Positions 61,449-64,000 of a stretch of DNA of 64,000 nt are shown here, piece after piece. Source of the stretch: Flavobacteriales bacterium (lineage in GTDB: Bacteria > Bacteroidota > Bacteroidia > Flavobacteriales_D > Sanyastnellaceae); NCBI GenBank assembly GCA_018402085.1, contig JAGYJM010000002.1:2557501-2621500 (forward strand). Direction: 5' to 3'. How positions within the stretch are numbered: the stretch's first letter is position 1; the number at the start of each line of letters is the position of its first letter. The notes under the pieces were generated by a model. It worked only from the letters and a program-made list of their open reading frames with translations. It was not told the origin of the DNA and did no database searches. Position numbers and translations under genes: made by a program.

Positions 61449-62915
61449 ATGAAACTTTCTCTTGTACTACTGTGTCTTGTTTTCACACAAGCAATCACCG
61501 CCCAAAACTTCGAAGAAGCACCCCAAAATCCGCCATTCACCGGTGTTGATGAAAGTTCAATCGCTTTCGCTGATATCGACGGAGATAGTGACCTGGATCT
61601 GCTCATCTCCGGTATGACTTCCGGAATAGGGCGCAGCACCAGGCTTTATGTCAATGATGGATCAGGAAATTTTTCCGAAGTCGTAGAAACACCGTTTGAA
61701 GCTGTTGCGGCAGGTTCAGTAGCCTTTGCCGATGTAGACGGTGACGATGATCAAGACCTGATCATAAGCGGAGTTACCAATTCAGAACACATCACGATAC
61801 TCTATATCAATGACGGGGCAGGAAATTTCACCGAAGTTGAGGAGACCCTGTTCTGGCAGGTAGCTTTCAGTTCAGTGGCTTTCGCTGATGTAGACGGAGA
61901 CAACGACCAGGATGTAATGATTACAGGATCGACCGTCTGGTTCTTCCAGATTGCCCTTTACATCAACGACGGAGCAGGAAATTTCACCGAATTACTTGAC
62001 ACACCTTTCGACGCTGTCAATAATGGCTCCATCGCATTTGCGGATGTAGACGGAGACAATGATCCGGATGTTCTCATTACCGGGCAAAATGACACTTACG
62101 TTGAATATGTCTCAACTCTCTATATCAATGACGGCCTTGGGAACTTTTCCGAAGTCATGGATACGCCCTTTGAAGGAGTGATGTACAGTACGCTCGCTTT
62201 TGCTGACGTGGATGGCGACAACGATCAGGATGTACTTATTTCCGGATTGAACACATCTCTGGAGCGTGTTTCACACCTTTACCTGAATGACGGCGCCGGC
62301 AACTTTATTGAGGCGTTGGAAACTCCCTTTGCCGGAACTCAGGATGGCTCAATCGCTTTCGCTGACATAGACGGGGATGGCGATCAAGATGTGCTTGTAA
62401 CGGGCTGGAGTGACTCCGGATACATCTCTAAACTATACAGCAATGACGGCGCCGGCGTATTCACCGAAGTAATGAACACGCCTTTCGATAACGTGGGTAA
62501 AGGCTCGGTTGCTTTCGCAGATGTAGACGGTGATAATGATCAAGACTTGATGCTTACGGGAGAATATTTCTCAAACCCCGATTATATGGACGTTGCAAAA
62601 CTATATATCAACAATGGTGTTCCATCTTCTGTTAATGATGGCGCATTCAATAGCGCAAAGGGTATAAACATGCTTCTTTACCCGAACCCGGTAGTTTCAG
62701 AACAATTGTTCGTCCGTTATCAATCAACGCAGAGCGGTTCTGTTATAGTGAGTGTGCATGATGTACGTGGACAGCTCATCAGCCAGCAAAACGAATTTGC
62801 AGTAACGGGAGAGCAGAACTTCGAAGTGAATACTGCTTCATTAACTTCAGGAAGTTACTTCCTGAAACTTGAGAGTGCTCAAGAAACAGGCACTGCGCGG
62901 TTCATGGTGCACTGA
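61449..62915 (+). CDS. FG-GAP/VCBS repeat protein with T9SS type A signal
   Basis: 488 aa from MKLSLVLLCLVFTQAITAQ, a good signal peptide; an upstream Met adds 14 residues. Seven ~58-aa repeats, each with S.AFADVDGDNDQD.LI.G and LYINDGAGNFTEV.ETPF, a beta-propeller of the FG-GAP/VCBS type with calcium-binding DGD loops. The C-terminus MLLYPNPVVSEQLFVRYQ to RFMVH is the T9SS type A domain. Likely a surface binding or adhesion protein. Confidence 0.92.
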   Translation: MKLSLVLLCLVFTQAITAQNFEEAPQNPPFTGVDESSIAFADIDGDSDLDLLISGMTSGIGRSTRLYVNDGSGNFSEVVETPFEAVAAGSVAFADVDGDDDQDLIISGVTNSEHITILYINDGAGNFTEVEETLFWQVAFSSVAFADVDGDNDQDVMITGSTVWFFQIALYINDGAGNFTELLDTPFDAVNNGSIAFADVDGDNDPDVLITGQNDTYVEYVSTLYINDGLGNFSEVMDTPFEGVMYSTLAFADVDGDNDQDVLISGLNTSLERVSHLYLNDGAGNFIEALETPFAGTQDGSIAFADIDGDGDQDVLVTGWSDSGYISKLYSNDGAGVFTEVMNTPFDNVGKGSVAFADVDGDNDQDLMLTGEYFSNPDYMDVAKLYINNGVPSSVNDGAFNSAKGINMLLYPNPVVSEQLFVRYQSTQSGSVIVSVHDVRGQLISQQNEFAVTGEQNFEVNTASLTSGSYFLKLESAQETGTARFMVH

Positions 62916-62938
62916 CGTATAGGCCAAGACCTTCGAAC

Positions 62939-62972
62939 AAAAAAGCGAGACCGAAAGGTGCTCGCTTTTTTG
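62939..62972 (+). terminator. Third copy of the tRNA-Val terminator
   Basis: AAAAAAGCGAG-ACC-GAAA-GGT-G-CTCGCTTTTTT, 23 bp after the FG-GAP gene stop. Same hairpin, T-run and trailing GTTGCC as at 57367. Confidence 0.85.
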
Positions 62973-63039
62973 TTGCCTATCGGAAAGGCCGATTATTTAA
63001 TGGAAGTCAAGAGAGATCATTTGGAAATTGCACTTGACA

Positions 63040-63105
63040 AAAGCCATCACGACGCAGTCATGGGGGGCATGGGTTCAAACTGAACACGGCTTTTACGACC
63101 TGTTG
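63040..63105 (+). pseudogene. Degenerate tRNA-like remnant
   Basis: CATCACGACGCAGTCATGG and GGTTCAAACTGAACACGGC align with the anticodon-arm and insertion part of the remnant at 57689-57735, followed by ACGACCTG as there. Lacks both acceptor strands. It again lies downstream of a copy of the terminator. Confidence 0.65.
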
Positions 63106-63254
63106 CCACTCAGCCTTGTTGGGCAACAGTGCTCTGCTCTTTCATTTGGCAACACCTTCACCAAACTGAAAATCAATATCCTGATGAATCACGTTCAGGA
63201 TCGCTTCGGAGTTTGGCACGCTCCTTGTTTCAAGTTTATGAAAACACGAACGCA

Positions 63255-63473
63255 ATGAGATCACATCCTTACAGCCTTATGTTCAGACACGCGCGCCTTG
63301 CGCAAGGTGTTTCTGTGAGAAGTTTTGCGTGTCAACTCGGTGTTTCGGCGGCCTTCCTGAGTCGGATCGAAAACGGAGTGCGGCAACCTTCGCCTGAAAC
63401 CCTGTCGAAATTGATCGAAATCGCTGAAGTGCCACTGACAGAACTTTACCTGAAAGCTCGTTTTAAATCCTGA
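63255..63473 (+). CDS. XRE-family helix-turn-helix protein
   Basis: 72 aa from MRSHPYSLMFRHARLAQGVS; the longer frame upstream runs through the tRNA-like remnant's neighbourhood and is not used. The HTH_XRE core is VSVRSFACQLGVSAAFLSRIENGVRQPSPETLSKLIEIA. A small cytoplasmic regulator, probably binding near its own operon. It lies 43 bp before a coiled-coil gene on the same strand. Confidence 0.85.
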   Translation: MRSHPYSLMFRHARLAQGVSVRSFACQLGVSAAFLSRIENGVRQPSPETLSKLIEIAEVPLTELYLKARFKS

Positions 63474-63515
63474 CACCTCTTTCATCAGGGAATTGCACAC
63501 AAAAACAAACATGCC

Positions 63516-64000
63516 ATGCTTGAATTGAATGAATTATCGACTTCCGAACTGAAATACCTCCATGCCATCTGGTCTGCAGAAATACTGACCACGCAGCGCA
63601 ACATTGAAAAACGTGCTGTGCGTTTGCGCAAACGCACTGAAATATGTCGCCAGGAATCAGCCCTGAAACGGGCTGTTCAACAACGTCTTGACGATGCACG
63701 CACTGTACTGCAAGCCTTGATAGACACTGCTGTCAATCCGGAGATTATACAGAAACAACACGAAATCGTGCGCGACCACGAAGCGGCGGTTGAAGAAGTA
63801 GCGATGATCGGGCAACGTAGCGATGCACGAGACCTGCAAAAAGAACTGCTTGAACTTACCATGCTCGAAACATCCGTAGAAGTCCTCAAAGCTAAAGTGC
63901 GCGAGCTTGAAACGCTGCTCGCCCCTGCTCCCGAAGGGAGTCAACAGGCAGAAGAAACTTCAGATATTCACCCAAAGAGCTCCGGACAAGTATCGGCGCT
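63516..64000 (+). CDS. Coiled-coil hypothetical protein, 3' end outside window
   Basis: 161 codons from ATG 63516 to the window edge without a stop. Starts MLELNELSTSELKYLHAIWS. Rich in Glu, Arg, Leu and Gln with heptad-like spacing (VQQRLDDARTVLQALIDTA; LQKELLELTMLETSVEVLK), so largely coiled coil. No family recognised. An ATG at 63511 is out of frame. It may form a unit with the XRE gene upstream. Confidence 0.6.
   Translation, partial: MLELNELSTSELKYLHAIWSAEILTTQRNIEKRAVRLRKRTEICRQESALKRAVQQRLDDARTVLQALIDTAVNPEIIQKQHEIVRDHEAAVEEVAMIGQRSDARDLQKELLELTMLETSVEVLKAKVRELETLLAPAPEGSQQAEETSDIHPKSSGQVSA

Noticed and set aside
63028-63258. 76-aa open frame
   Set aside because: It runs through the tRNA-like remnant, shows no family motif, and overlaps the better supported XRE gene start.

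Overview
The window comes from a member of the Bacteroidota, most likely a marine or aquatic Flavobacteriales-like bacterium. The evidence is a fused lpxC/fabZ gene in an lpxD-lpxC/fabZ-lpxA run, several large secreted proteins with type IX secretion (T9SS) C-terminal signals of type A and type B, choice-of-anchor L proteins, a RDD/SpoIIM/DUF4129/DUF4350/MoxR/DUF58 cluster, weak Shine-Dalgarno signals, and TAnnTTTG -7 promoter boxes. The genus cannot be named from the sequence alone.

Layout. 1-5.5 kb: ExbB-type energy-transduction genes, tRNA-Ser, asparaginase, TatD nuclease, a GT9 glycosyltransferase, a thioesterase and HemJ. 6.0-15.9 kb: one giant secreted protein (about 3,300 aa) with five glycine-rich repeats and seventeen HYR-like repeats. 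16.8-26.6 kb: a DUF4097-like protein, tRNA-Phe, aroB, two RDD proteins and the SpoIIM-MoxR-DUF58 membrane operon. 26.6-30.5 kb: lipid A operon plus an ABC ATPase. 30.6-41 kb: a T9SS protein, a DUF4301 protein, Hpt, galE, a PAP2-like protein, rpoN, asnS and a LolD/MacB-type ATPase. 41.1-45.4 kb: two tandem choice-of-anchor L genes whose 3' 1.2 kb are almost identical. 45.7-56.6 kb: gpmI, a histidine kinase, secreted repeat and PhoD-like proteins, an exbB-exbD-tonB-folC operon, a DUF1761 protein and a methyltransferase. 56.6-57.8 kb: a tRNA-Val locus with an unusual array. 58-64 kb: a LytS/LytTR pair, a pectinacetylesterase-family lipoprotein, an FG-GAP/VCBS T9SS protein, an XRE regulator and a truncated coiled-coil gene.

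Most unusual content. (1) Eight 74-bp units in tandem sit directly before, and in exact register with, a normal tRNA-Val(UAC) gene. Each unit copies the first 28 nt of the tRNA, then carries its own anticodon-arm-like hairpin (with paired base changes between units) and a second small hairpin, and has no T-arm or 3' acceptor strand. A strong TTGAC/TATATTTG promoter lies 30 bp upstream. After the tRNA come a terminator, a small GIY-YIG nuclease gene, and a second tRNA-like sequence with an insertion plus a copy of the same terminator. A third degenerate copy lies near 63.0 kb. (2) A family of about 16 short palindromes (6-bp perfect stem, [A/G/T]AAA loop, GATG flank) is scattered through intergenic DNA and unrelated genes. 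Seven lie in the same reading frame, six of them encoding [R/A]AKA[R/A]D. (3) A 160-bp hairpin-rich mosaic repeat occurs three times.

Everything was read by eye. Functional calls rest on recognisable family motifs; alignments and structure predictions were not run.
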